DNA from: JASHPR01 sp963815375
GTDB lineage: Bacteria; Actinomycetota; Actinomycetes; Streptosporangiales; Streptosporangiaceae
Reading direction: 5' to 3'
Assembly (NCBI GenBank): GCA_963815375.1
Contig: CAWFGX010000012.1
Location: forward strand, 62,001-126,000
Length of the DNA stretch: 64,000 bases
In this document: piece after piece, positions 17,475 to 25,662 of the stretch
Layout of the letters: every line of letters starts with the position of its first letter
Numbering within the stretch: the first letter of the stretch is position 1
Notes under the pieces: generated by a model
Told to the model about the DNA's origin: nothing
Seen by the model: the letters and a program-made list of their open reading frames with translations, nothing else
Database searches by the model: none
Position numbers and translations under genes: made by a program

Positions 17475-17840
17475 ATGCGGGAAGCGAAGGAGTTGCTTCA
17501 CAGCAACCTGCACGAGGTCTTTTCCGAGCGAAACCCTGAGCGCCGGTGGGCGGCAATCGGCAGAACCTATACAGAAGACGTGACGTTCATCGATCCAGAC
17601 GGAGAGTTTGTGGGCTGGCAAGCGCTGAACGACCAGGCTCAGCACCTCCTCGATGGCCTGGTGGCAGGCTACGTTTTCGAAGAGGACGGCCCCAGGTACG
17701 AGGTCGCCGACACCGCCGCGATGGCGTGGCGTTTCGGGCCGCCCGGCGAGCCAATCGCTCGCGGACTCGATGTCCTCACGATCCGTGACGGCCGCGTGAG
17801 TGCTGTACTCACTTTGATCTCGCCTGAACCGGACGCGTGA
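17475..17840 (+). CDS. SnoaL/NTF2-like protein (121 aa)
   Basis: The sequence fits the NTF2 cone fold: helix (AKELLHSNLHEVFSERNPER), RTYTEDVTFIDPDGEFVG with the family's D-x-x-F-x-D/P-G, then HLLDGLVAGYVF and late strands AMAWRFGPPGEP and GLDVLTIRDGRVSAVLTLIS. Such proteins are polyketide cyclase/isomerase-like enzymes or ligand-binding proteins. GAGGAA precedes the ATG at 17475. Divergent from the MarR gene, with no partner to define the substrate. Confidence 0.75.
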   Translation: MREAKELLHSNLHEVFSERNPERRWAAIGRTYTEDVTFIDPDGEFVGWQALNDQAQHLLDGLVAGYVFEEDGPRYEVADTAAMAWRFGPPGEPIARGLDVLTIRDGRVSAVLTLISPEPDA

Positions 17841-17995
17841 ACAGCCGCTGCCGTTAGCGATCGAGGATCGCCGAGCCCTTCGGGCCATAAAACGGCTGAT
17901 ACACGGGTGAGCATTACTCGGTCGCCAACACGATAGATGGAAATGATCACCCGTGTATCACGCGTTAGGCGTGCTGAGGCCACGAACGAGATGCC

Positions 17996-18253
17996 GACCG
18001 GGCCGAGGTGGATGAGGTCGTCGCGGACCCGGCGGGACACTTCGCGGCAGCGCTCGTTGTCGGCGATCATCAGCAGCACATCCTGGCCGTCCAGGTAAAA
18101 CGCGACGTAGCGGCGGGCGGCGTCGTCCAGCGCCTGCTCGGGCTCGGCGCCACGGATGCGGCCGTGCTGCTGGTACTCGTCCAGGGCCGACGCGTCGCCT
18201 GCTCGCAGCCGCAGCGACGCGCCACGCACCCACTGGGCAGTAAACCGAACCGC
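17996..18253 (-). pseudogene. MobF/TrwC-type relaxase fragment
   Basis: Leftward frame AVRFTAQWVRGASLRLRAGD, then ALDEYQQHGRIRGAEPEQAL and VLLMIADNERCREVSRRVRD, ending DLIHLGPV. This matches the helicase part of large TrwC/TraA relaxases of actinobacterial conjugative elements (..YDQHGRIRG...A, ..VLLM..D...CRELSRRIRDDL). Both ends are missing: only about 86 residues of a protein usually over 1000 remain. With the integrase fragment next door it indicates a former conjugative element. Confidence 0.7.
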
Positions 18254-18359
18254 CCCGGTCCCGGCCGACCCGGTGCAATGGTCGGTCTATTCCGCGCACT
18301 GGCGGCCACCGGGAGAATGGCTGTTCGGGGATCTTGAGCACCGGCATGCGGCGTACTCG

Positions 18360-18986
18360 CTAACTGGGCAGTGCCTGCAGGCTGCATTCGTTGATCCGCC
18401 GGGCGCGCTTGCCGCGGCCACCGGCACCGACGATTACTTCGCCGTGCAAGGGCTTGCGTCGGCCGGCAAGGACTTCAAGCCAGGCAAGTTGCGTGACCAG
18501 ACCCGCGCGTGGCTCGCCCGCGCCGGCGGGATCCCCGGCGACGATCGTGCTGCGGCCTTGGCGCGCGACAATCAGCCCCTCGGCGGTCAGAGTCTCAAGG
18601 GCATGCCGGATCACACCGGTCCCTATCTCATGTAGTTTGCTCACCTCGGTTATGGACGGCAGCTCGTCACCAGGGATTACGGCCCCTGATCGGATGGCGT
18701 CGGCCAGCATCCCAGCAACCTGCCGCCATGCGGGGCGCGAGTCGGTCGGGGAGATCGCCAGGACGGGGAAGTTCCGGTGCTCGTTGAACGGCTTGCCGGT
18801 ACAGGTCAGATCGCCGCAGCGCTTCAGCCGCACGTACAGCTTGTCGAGCACGGGACCACAGACCTTCCGCACCTCCATGTGCCCCAGAGCAGGCTTGATA
18901 GTGCGCCGGATGAATCCCTCGTTCGTCTGCCGAGTGGACACATCCCATTCGGCGATCGCTGCATACTCATCCAGGAGCGTCGCCAC
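18360..18986 (-). pseudogene. tyrosine integrase N-terminal part with inserted GntR domain, truncated
   Basis: Residues 1-70 are the core-binding (SAM-like) domain of a phage/ICE integrase: VATLLDEYAAIAEWDVSTRQ, TIKPALGHMEVRKV, VLDKLYVRLKRCGDL and the C-x-GKPFNEHRNFPVL stretch. A GntR winged helix follows directly: WRQVAGMLADAIRSG, DELPSITEVSKLHEIGTGVI, ALETLTAEGLIVARQG. After it the sequence degenerates, and the R-H-R-Y catalytic domain is absent. The arm-binding N-terminus is also cut by a stop at 19023-19021. Integrases with a GntR domain at this point occur in actinomycete elements, as far as I recall. Confidence 0.7.
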
Positions 18987-19090
18987 GGTCGCACCGGACT
19001 CGGGACGACCGCCAGCCCGCTAGCCGACACATACCACGACTCATGCCACGCGCCAGAACCAAGATCTGCAAAAGACGCCTCTGACCTGGG

Positions 19091-19163
19091 AGCCGGTGAG
19101 CGGATTCGAACCGCTGACCTGCCGTTTACAAGACGGCCGCTCTGCCAACTGAGCTACACCGGC
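19091..19163 (-). tRNA. tRNA-Thr (anticodon UGU)
   Basis: The minus strand folds as a complete cloverleaf: acceptor GCCGGTG pairs with CACCGGC, D-arm contains AGCTCAGTTGGCAGAGC, anticodon stem GCCGT/ACGGC encloses CTTGTAA (anticodon TGT), and the T-arm contains GGTTCGAATCC. Length is 73 bases with discriminator T; CCA is not encoded. Its 3' end faces the integrase fragment, the normal arrangement for an element integrated in a tRNA gene. Confidence 0.95.
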
Positions 19164-19459
19164 CAGGGACGCACGCATCGTAGCCGATCCTCCGGCCGGC
19201 ATGCGAAAACAATACTCTGAGCCAATCTCCTCCTGGACATTTGTAATCTATGGATCATAATGCATTTATGGCACTTTCGAACGGTTCGCGGTAGTGGCCG
19301 CCAGTGTGATCACGAGTGTCGCAGAGGAAGGGGACGACGAGCCAGCACGGAACCCTCGTCGCCACAAAGTGCAGCAGCGTGCCGAGGGAACTCTGGTACC
19401 AGGATTCCGATTTCACCGATTTCGGCACGTGACCTGGCTTCCGGAGTCACGCTCCTCCA
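19164..19459. other. gene-free stretch beside the tRNA gene
   Basis: About 300 bases holding the tRNA promoter side and the 3' flank of the glycosylase gene. Part of it (19225-19290) is AT-richer. I see no gene or repeat. Confidence 0.4.
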
Positions 19460-20245
19460 TCATCGGGTGAGCGCGCTCTCACCAGCTCCGGCGTAGAGCT
19501 CAGCCGCGCGCCAGCAGTACCAGGCCACCACCGAACGGTACGGCCGGTAGGGGTCGCCGAGTGGCTCGAGCTGGCGGGCGGTTGGTGTCGGTATCTTCCA
19601 GGCCAGGCCGAACCCACGGCGGATGCCGAGGTCACCCGTTGGCCAGACGTCGAGGCGGCGAAGCTGGAAGAGCAGGAACATCTCCGAAGTCCAGCGGCCG
19701 ATGCCGCGCACCGACGAGAGCCGCGCAACGATCTCCTCGTCGGACTCGCGGGACAGTGACCGGGGCGACAGGCCGACAGTGCCGTCGAGGACCTTGGCCG
19801 CCAGGTCCAGCAAGGAGGCGACCTTGGCCGCGGACAGCCCGGCTGCGCGGAACTCGTCGGCGGGCAGCGTGACCAGGCGTTCGGGCCGGACTTCGCCGCC
19901 GAGCGCCGCTATCAGACGGCCGTGGATGGCGGCTGCCGCCCGGCCCGCGAGCTGCTGGTAGACGATCGCGCGCACCAGTGACTCGAAACCCGTCTCAGCG
20001 GGCCGCCGCAGCCGGGGAAGCCCTGTCTCGGCGACGAGTCGGGCGATTACGGGGTCGCGCTCGGCCAGGATGCGCGCTGCTTCGGCATGGGTGACACGCC
20101 GGGGCGTGGCCGCCGCGGCCACGGGCCGGCCGACCTGGTCGTTCACGTCCGGAGCGCTGATCGCACCATCGTACGGTGGCCTTCCGCGCCTCGCCACGAG
20201 CCAGCCAGCCCGCCGCTCGTCCCCTAAGATCACCGGCAGCAGCAT
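19460..20245 (-). CDS. DNA-3-methyladenine glycosylase II, AlkA-like (about 261 aa)
   Basis: HhH-GPD superfamily DNA glycosylase. FESLVRAIVYQQLAGRAAAA is the family's I-x-x-Q-Q-[IL]-[AS] helix, SSVRGIGRWTSEMFLLFQL is the helix-hairpin-helix (GIGxWTA), and LDVWPTGDLGIRRGFGLAWK carries the catalytic Asp of the GPD motif. RPYRSVVAWYCWRAAELY is the usual C-terminal helix. It excises alkylated purines in base excision repair. The start is uncertain: ATGs at 20245 and 20260 have no clear ribosome site, and a GTG at 20146 gives a core-length protein. Confidence 0.85.
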   Translation of the reverse strand: MLLPVILGDERRAGWLVARRGRPPYDGAISAPDVNDQVGRPVAAAATPRRVTHAEAARILAERDPVIARLVAETGLPRLRRPAETGFESLVRAIVYQQLAGRAAAAIHGRLIAALGGEVRPERLVTLPADEFRAAGLSAAKVASLLDLAAKVLDGTVGLSPRSLSRESDEEIVARLSSVRGIGRWTSEMFLLFQLRRLDVWPTGDLGIRRGFGLAWKIPTPTARQLEPLGDPYRPYRSVVAWYCWRAAELYAGAGESALTR

Positions 20246-20328
20246 AAGTGGACCATCCATGCGGGTCTGGCAACAGCAATGGCACCATCCATGCTGCTGA
20301 GGTCTTGCGACACATCGCCGGGAGGCAC

Positions 20329-21090
20329 ATGACCGCGCCGTTCGCGACGGCGCTGCTGGGCTGGAAACCCAGCAGCAAGAACAAGCTCGGCTGGGCCCTC
20401 GCGCCAAACTTCGCCGACGTGGACAGCGCGGAGTCGATGACGATCGCTGCCGGGGTACTCGATGCGCTGTCGGTCGACCGCGACGTGATCTCGGACGTGC
20501 CGAGGGACCCGGGCGGCCCGCTGGAGCAGGCGGTGTGCGACCACCTGGGCACAAAGCTTGCCCGGCTGCACTCCGACCGGCTCTGGCTGGTCAGCAGGGG
20601 CACGGTGATCACCGACTTCGACCAGTACGTGCACCTGCGCGAGGTGGATGCGCTGGTCCGGGCCAACCCGCAGCTGCGCATCACCGTGGGCATGGACTAC
20701 CTGATCAAGCCGGATGTCACGGTGAGCCTCGGTATGGTCCCGACCGCATCAGGCCTGCCCCCGCTGCACGCCGCGATCTCCTGCAAGTGGACGATCCGCT
20801 CGGACCGGGTGCAGAACATCCGGCATGAGTGCCTGCAGATGATCCGCCACCGCCGCGGCAGGCAGCCGCACCTGGTGACCGTGACCGCGGAGCCGCTGCC
20901 GAGCCGCCTGGCGTCGATCGCCCGGGGAACCGGCGAGGTCGACGCGGTCTACCACATCGCCTACGACGCGATGGCCGAGAGCGTCCAGCGTCACGCGAAC
21001 CCGGAGCAGGCCGATGCGTGGCGGGAGGTTACCGCCCAGCGGCGCGTTGTCAGCTACGAACACCTGGCGGTGACCCTCGCGTCGTGGTGA
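20329..21090 (+). CDS. NgoMIV-family type II restriction endonuclease (253 aa)
   Basis: Alignment by eye to the NgoMIV family (cuts G/CCGGC): Glu66 in GGPLEQAVCDHLG, Asp129 in YLIKPDVTVSL and the Ser-Cys-Lys triplet 151-153 in AAISCKWTIRSDR match that enzyme's E/D/S-C-K metal-binding centre. RHECLQMIRHRRGRQPHLVT and VDAVYHIAYDAM follow as in the family. GGAGG lies just before the ATG. The cognate C5 methyltransferase starts 68 bp downstream on the same strand. The recognition sequence GCCGGC is inferred from family membership. Confidence 0.85.
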   Translation: MTAPFATALLGWKPSSKNKLGWALAPNFADVDSAESMTIAAGVLDALSVDRDVISDVPRDPGGPLEQAVCDHLGTKLARLHSDRLWLVSRGTVITDFDQYVHLREVDALVRANPQLRITVGMDYLIKPDVTVSLGMVPTASGLPPLHAAISCKWTIRSDRVQNIRHECLQMIRHRRGRQPHLVTVTAEPLPSRLASIARGTGEVDAVYHIAYDAMAESVQRHANPEQADAWREVTAQRRVVSYEHLAVTLASW

Positions 21091-21158
21091 TCCGGCGTGG
21101 GACCAGACTTCTGTCGGTGCCGGGCGGCAGAATCACCCCCAACGAACGGGAGGCACGG

Positions 21159-22160
21159 GTGGGCGAGCTGACGTCGCTAGAGATCTGCGCCGGGGTCGGG
21201 GGCCAGGCGCTTGGCCTGGAACAGGCCGGCTTCGCCCACGAAGCCGTGGTCGAGATCGACGCCGACGCGTGCGAGACACTGCGCCGCAACCGGGGCTCAG
21301 CCTGGAAGGTGGTCGAAGGCGACGTCGCCAACGTCGACGGCCGGGCGTTCCGGCACGTGGACCTGGTCGCTGGCGGAGTGCCCTGCCCGCCGTTCTCCAT
21401 CGCTGGCAAGCAACTCGGCCACGACGACGAGCGGGACCTGTTCCCGCAGGCCCTGCGCCTGATCGAGGAGTCCAGCCCGCGCGCCGTGCTGCTGGAGAAC
21501 GTCCGGGGCCTGGCGACGCGCCGCTTCGACGGCTACCGCGCGCTGGTCCTCGCCCGGCTCCGCGGCCTGGGCTACCAGACCTGGTGGGATCTGGTGCAGG
21601 CTAGCGACCACGGCCTGCCCCAGCTCCGGCCGCGGTTCGTGCTCGTGGCGATCAGGCCGCCGTGGGCATCGTGGTTCCGCTGGCCGCAGCCGCTGCCCGG
21701 CCGTCCGCCGTACGTGGGCGAGGTGCTGGCCGACCTGATGCGCTCGGGCGGATGGCCCGGCGCCGCCGCCTGGTCACAGAGGGCCAGCCGGATCGCCCCG
21801 ACAATCGTCGGCGGCAGCAAGAAGCACGGCGGCCCAGACCTCGGGCCGACCCGGGCGCGCGCCGAGTGGCGGTTGCTGGGCGTGGACGGGCTCGGCATCG
21901 CGAACGACGTCCCAGGACCGGACTTCCCGGTGACGGCGATGCCCCGGCTGACGGTGCGGATGGTGGCGCGGCTGCAGGGGCTTCCCGACTCGTGGCAGCT
22001 CCCAGGACGCAAGACCGCTGCCTACCGTCAGGTCGGGAATGCTTTCCCGCCGCCGGTCGCGCGGGCACTGGGCGAGTCCATCGCGGCCGCCCTGCGCCAC
22101 GCCGGGGCGGCTGATGCCACGGGCGAGCCGGAGCATCACGCCAGCGTTGCCGCAGTGTGA
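21159..22160 (+). CDS. DNA (cytosine-5-)-methyltransferase (333 aa)
   Basis: All C5-MTase motifs are present: I as LEICAGVGGQALGLEQAG, IV as VAGGVPCPPFSIAGKQLG with nucleophile Cys76, VI as AVLLENVRGLA (ENV at 113-115), VIII as LPQLRPRFVLVAI, and X as YRQVGNAFPPPVARALG. The target-recognition region lies at about 195-285 (IAPTIVGGSKKHGGPD is the IX-type element). GTG at 21159 has GGGAGG upstream. It should protect the host from the adjacent NgoMIV-type nuclease by methylating the same site. Confidence 0.92.
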   Translation: MGELTSLEICAGVGGQALGLEQAGFAHEAVVEIDADACETLRRNRGSAWKVVEGDVANVDGRAFRHVDLVAGGVPCPPFSIAGKQLGHDDERDLFPQALRLIEESSPRAVLLENVRGLATRRFDGYRALVLARLRGLGYQTWWDLVQASDHGLPQLRPRFVLVAIRPPWASWFRWPQPLPGRPPYVGEVLADLMRSGGWPGAAAWSQRASRIAPTIVGGSKKHGGPDLGPTRARAEWRLLGVDGLGIANDVPGPDFPVTAMPRLTVRMVARLQGLPDSWQLPGRKTAAYRQVGNAFPPPVARALGESIAAALRHAGAADATGEPEHHASVAAV

Positions 22161-22184
22161 CTGGGCGGACTCACTGTGTGATTG

Positions 22185-22205
22185 AACCCTGTCTAGGGTT
22201 AACCC
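22185..22205 (+). promoter_or_regulatory. overlapping inverted repeats at the phoU start, possible leaderless promoter
   Basis: AACCCT-gtct-AGGGTT (22185-22200) overlaps GGGTTAACCC (22196-22205), which ends at the base before ATG. TAGGGT at 22194-22199 fits an actinobacterial -10 (TAnnnT) placed so that transcription would start at the ATG, that is a leaderless mRNA; there is no good Shine-Dalgarno. The heptamer GTTAACC also occurs upstream of pstS (26852-26864). Confidence 0.45.
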
Positions 22206-22859
22206 ATGAGTGAGCAGCGGCATGCGTTTCAGCACGAGCTCGAGGCGATCGAATCCAAGGTGATCGAGCTGTTCGCAATGGTCGCCGAGGACCTGCCTAA
22301 CGCGACCCACGCGCTGCTGAGCGGCGACAACCAGGTACTCGGGGTGCTGGCGGAACGCGAGCAGCTCATCGACGCCCTCTACCCCGAGATCGAGGAGCTG
22401 GCTAACCAGGAGATCCTGCTGCAGGCCCCGGTCGCCTCGGACCTGCGTTTCCTGCTGTCCGTGCTCCGGATCGTCCCGGAACTCGAGCGCTCCCACGACC
22501 TGGTCCTGCAGATCGCCAGCAAGTCCAATCACATTCTCAGCGACGACCTCTCACCGCGCTGCCGCGGCCTGGTCGAGCGTCTGGGCGAGATCGCATCCGC
22601 TATGTGGCGGGTGGCGGCTGACAGCTGGTACAAGCGCGACCGGTCCGCCGCCACCGCGCTCGCCGAGCGCGACGACGAGATGGACGAGATGCACTCCAGC
22701 CTGATCGCCGAGCTCGCCGCAGGGCGGATGTCGCTGCCGGTGACGATGGAGATGACGCTGGTGGCACGCTCCTACGAGCGCCTCGGCGCGCACGCGGTCA
22801 ACATCGCCCGCCGGGTCGTCTACCTGGCCGGATCCGCTGACCTGCCGAACCGGATTTAG
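22206..22859 (+). CDS. phoU: phosphate signalling protein PhoU (217 aa)
   Basis: Two PhoU repeats make a six-helix bundle: the first around RHAFQHELEAIESKVIELFA and EIEELANQEILLQAPVASDL then RFLLSVLRIVPELERSHDLV; the second around GEIASAMWRVAADSWYKRD and DDEMDEMHSSLIAELA, with TLVARSYERLGAHAVNIARR. The E-R-x-x-D/A-x-x-x-x-N metal-binding signatures are recognisable. PhoU couples the Pst transporter to the phosphate two-component system and restrains uptake. It converges on pstB with 8 bp between the stops. Confidence 0.95.
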   Translation: MSEQRHAFQHELEAIESKVIELFAMVAEDLPNATHALLSGDNQVLGVLAEREQLIDALYPEIEELANQEILLQAPVASDLRFLLSVLRIVPELERSHDLVLQIASKSNHILSDDLSPRCRGLVERLGEIASAMWRVAADSWYKRDRSAATALAERDDEMDEMHSSLIAELAAGRMSLPVTMEMTLVARSYERLGAHAVNIARRVVYLAGSADLPNRI

Positions 22860-22867
22860 CCAGCCGG

Positions 22868-23734
22868 CTAGCCCATCCGGCCTGTGACGTAGGCCTGCGT
22901 CCGGCTGTCGTGCGGGTCCTCGAAGATCTGCTTAGTCGGGCCGTACTCGACGAGCACGCCGGTACGGGTGTCGCTGTCCGCCTCGGTGAGGACGGAAAAG
23001 AACGCGGTACGGTCACTGACCCGCGTTGCCTGCTGCATGTTGTGCGTGACGATGACGATGGTGTATTTCGACTTGATCTCGTGCATAAGGTCCTCGATGG
23101 CCCCGGTGGCGATTGGGTCGAGCGAAGAGGCAGGCTCGTCCATCAGCACGACGTCGGGCTCGACGGCGATCGTCCGCGCGATGCACAGCCGCTGCGCCTG
23201 CCCGCCGGACAGGCTCATGCCCGAGGTCTTCAGCCGGTTCTTGACCTCATCCCACAGCGCGGCCCGGCGCAGCGAGTGCTCGACGATGTCGTCCAGCCTG
23301 CGCCGGTTGTGCTCGCCGTTGATGCGCGGCCCGTAGGCGACGTTGTCGTAGATCGACTTCGGGAACGGGTTCGGCTTCTGGAAGACCATGCCGATGCGCC
23401 TGCGCACGGCTGTGGGAGATACGTCGCTGCCGTACAGCGATGAGCCACGGTAGATGATCTCGCCATCCAGCCGGGCCCCGGGCACGAGGTCGTTCATCCG
23501 GTTGAATGCGCGCAGCATCGTCGACTTGCCGCTGCCGGACGAGCCGATAAAGGCAGTGATCTCATTCTCGAAGACCGACATCGTGACGTCAGTGACAGCC
23601 TTGAACGCGCTGTACCAGATGGAGACGTTCCGTACGTCGAAGATGGGCGGCCCCGGTGTCGGCGCTGGCTGCCTGGCAGCCGTCTGCGGCCTCGGCAGGC
23701 CGGTGACAGCGACGTTCTGCTCGGACTGTTCCAT
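22868..23734 (-). CDS. pstB: phosphate ABC transporter ATP-binding protein PstB (288 aa)
   Basis: ABC ATPase of the phosphate importer. Walker A is FIGSSGSGKSTMLRAFNRMN, the Q-loop region GMVFQKPNPFPKSIYDNVAY, the signature LSGGQAQRLCIARTI, Walker B VEPDVVLMDEPASSLDP, and the switch His is in TIVIVTHNMQQA. RMNDLVPGARLDGEI is diagnostic of PstB. It has a 35-residue N-terminal extension compared with E. coli. It is last in pstSCAB, 8 bp after pstA. Confidence 0.97.
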   Translation of the reverse strand: MEQSEQNVAVTGLPRPQTAARQPAPTPGPPIFDVRNVSIWYSAFKAVTDVTMSVFENEITAFIGSSGSGKSTMLRAFNRMNDLVPGARLDGEIIYRGSSLYGSDVSPTAVRRRIGMVFQKPNPFPKSIYDNVAYGPRINGEHNRRRLDDIVEHSLRRAALWDEVKNRLKTSGMSLSGGQAQRLCIARTIAVEPDVVLMDEPASSLDPIATGAIEDLMHEIKSKYTIVIVTHNMQQATRVSDRTAFFSVLTEADSDTRTGVLVEYGPTKQIFEDPHDSRTQAYVTGRMG

Positions 23735-23742
23735 GACCCTTC

Positions 23743-24636
23743 CTAGCGCGAGAACCTGGCAAAACGTGCGGTGACGATGCGGGCAGCGATCATCAGGATG
23801 AACGCGATGATGATCAGCGTGAGCGCCGCGCCCCAGCCACGGGCCTGGGCGCCCACGTACGGCTCGGTCGCGTTCGTGAAGATCTGCGACGGCAGGGAGG
23901 TGTTAGCGCCGCTGAACACGTCCGGGTTCGCTGTCGTCACCGTGAGGATCGTGAACAGCAGCGGCGCCGTCTCACCCGCGGCCCGGGCGACGGCAAGCAG
24001 GGCCCCGCTGACGATGCCGCCGATCGCTGCGGGCAGGACCACGGTCAGCGTCACCCGGGCCTTGGTCGCCCCGAGCGCGTAGCTCCCCCCGCGCAGCGAC
24101 TCTGGCACCAGCTTCAGCATCTCCTCGCTGGACCGGATGACCACCGGCAGCATCAGGCAGGCCAGGGCGAAGGCGCCGGCCAGGCCAGAGAACCCGAAAT
24201 GGAGCACCCAGATCGAGAAGATGAACAGGCCCATGATGATCGACGGCACGCCGGTCATCACGTCGGCCATGAACCGCACCAGCTTCGCCAAGAAGCCCTT
24301 GCCGCCGTACTCGCTGACGTAAATCGCGCCGAGCACCCCGAGCGGCACCGCCATGGCCGTGGCCAGGGCCGTGATCTCGATCGTGCCGAGCACCGCTGGA
24401 CCTATGCCGCCGACGTCGGCTGGCGCCACGGTCACCGGGATCGGGCTGGTCAGGAACGATCCGCTGATGACCGAGGCGCCCTTGGCGATCACCGTGTAGA
24501 GGACGAAGCCCAGCGGGATGATCACCAGCACGAACGCGAGCACCATTGCCACGGTCACAATGCGGTTCTTGGTCCGCCGCCAGGACGGCGGCTCGCGCAG
24601 ATCAACCTGCTGTTGCTGAGCAGCGAGTGTGGCCAT
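23743..24636 (-). CDS. pstA: phosphate ABC transporter permease PstA (297 aa)
   Basis: Six-TM permease: TVAMVLAFVLVIIPLGFVLY is TM1, ITALATAMAVPLGVLGAIYV is TM2, and the coupling (EAA) loop is ESLRGGSYALGATKARVTLT. ADVMTGVPSIIMGLFIFSI is the typical PstA ..GVPSIV.G segment. The ATG at 24636 overlaps the pstC stop by one base (TGATG), so translation is coupled. With PstC it forms the membrane channel. Confidence 0.96.
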   Translation of the reverse strand: MATLAAQQQQVDLREPPSWRRTKNRIVTVAMVLAFVLVIIPLGFVLYTVIAKGASVISGSFLTSPIPVTVAPADVGGIGPAVLGTIEITALATAMAVPLGVLGAIYVSEYGGKGFLAKLVRFMADVMTGVPSIIMGLFIFSIWVLHFGFSGLAGAFALACLMLPVVIRSSEEMLKLVPESLRGGSYALGATKARVTLTVVLPAAIGGIVSGALLAVARAAGETAPLLFTILTVTTANPDVFSGANTSLPSQIFTNATEPYVGAQARGWGAALTLIIIAFILMIAARIVTARFARFSR

Positions 24637-25619
24637 CAGACCCCCCGCGAGCGCCGGGCGGAGCGTTCCACGACTCCGCGGGCGATGACGTTGATGATGA
24701 TCGTGAAAGCGAACAGGAGCACGCCCAGCCCCATCAGCGCGGCCCGGAACACTCCAGAGGACTCGCCAAACTGGTTCGCGATGACCGCTGGCATGCTGTA
24801 TCCGGTGGCGAACAGATGCGATGTGATCGTGGCCGACGAGCCGATCACCAGCGCCACCGCGATCGTCTCGCCCATCGCCCGGCCCAGTCCGAGCAGCACC
24901 GCCCCGACGACGCCGCCCTGGCTGTGCGGCCAGACCACGCCGCGGATCATCTCCCACCGGGTGGCGCCGAGCGCGTACGCGCCCTCCTTGTCGTCCGCCG
25001 GTACCGTCGCGATGACCTCCCGCGCCAGCGAGGTCACAATCGGGGTGATCATGAACGCGAGGATGAGGCCAGCCGTGAAGAACGAGGCGCCGCTCACTGG
25101 CGGCCCGAACAGCGAGCCCAGCACCGGGATGCCCTGAACCCCCGAGCCGATCGAGCTGTAGATGTGCTGCAGCCAGGGCGCGAGGACGAGGATTCCCCAC
25201 AGGCCCCACACCACCGAGGGAACCACAGCAAGCAGGTCGACCACGTAGACGATCGGCCGCGCCCACCGCAATGGCACGACTTCGTTCAGCAGCAGCGCGA
25301 TGGCCACGCTGACTGGCACCGACAAGATGAGCGCGATCAGCGACGTTATGGCCGTGCCGTAGATGAACGGCACCGCGCCGAACTGGTTGGCCGCCGGGTT
25401 CCAGTGCGTCGAGAAGACCCCGCTGAGGCCCTCGGTAGCGAACCACGACGAGGCCTGCTGGCTGGTCGACACGGCGATCAGCACAAGGATCACCAGCACA
25501 AGCAGGCCGGCCCCGAGCGCGAGGATTGCGAAGCCGCGGTCACCGAGCGGCCGGCGGTGCGCCAGCGGGTGGGCGGACCCGGCCGGGGAGGGCGCGTCCG
25601 CCCGCGCCCAGGCGCTCAC
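24636..25619 (-). CDS. pstC: phosphate ABC transporter permease PstC (327 aa)
   Basis: Permease with the PstC hallmark of a periplasmic stretch between TM1 and TM2: WFATEGLSGVFSTHWNPAAN follows TM1 (FAILALGAGLLVLVILVLIA). Later come YVVDLLAVVPSVVWGLWGIL and the EAA loop EGAYALGATRWEMIRGVVWP. Start is GTG at 25619 with only a weak ribosome site. It lies 43 bp after pstS and overlaps pstA. Confidence 0.95.
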   Translation of the reverse strand: MSAWARADAPSPAGSAHPLAHRRPLGDRGFAILALGAGLLVLVILVLIAVSTSQQASSWFATEGLSGVFSTHWNPAANQFGAVPFIYGTAITSLIALILSVPVSVAIALLLNEVVPLRWARPIVYVVDLLAVVPSVVWGLWGILVLAPWLQHIYSSIGSGVQGIPVLGSLFGPPVSGASFFTAGLILAFMITPIVTSLAREVIATVPADDKEGAYALGATRWEMIRGVVWPHSQGGVVGAVLLGLGRAMGETIAVALVIGSSATITSHLFATGYSMPAVIANQFGESSGVFRAALMGLGVLLFAFTIIINVIARGVVERSARRSRGV

Positions 25620-25662
25620 AACGCCGAGCCCATCCGGCTGTCGCGGTCTGGCCGGCTCACGG

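Noticed and set aside
19091..19163. Second tRNA-end copy (attR) for the integrated element
   Set aside because: No second copy of the tRNA 3' sequence was found by eye in 1-19090; it may be outside the window or lost.
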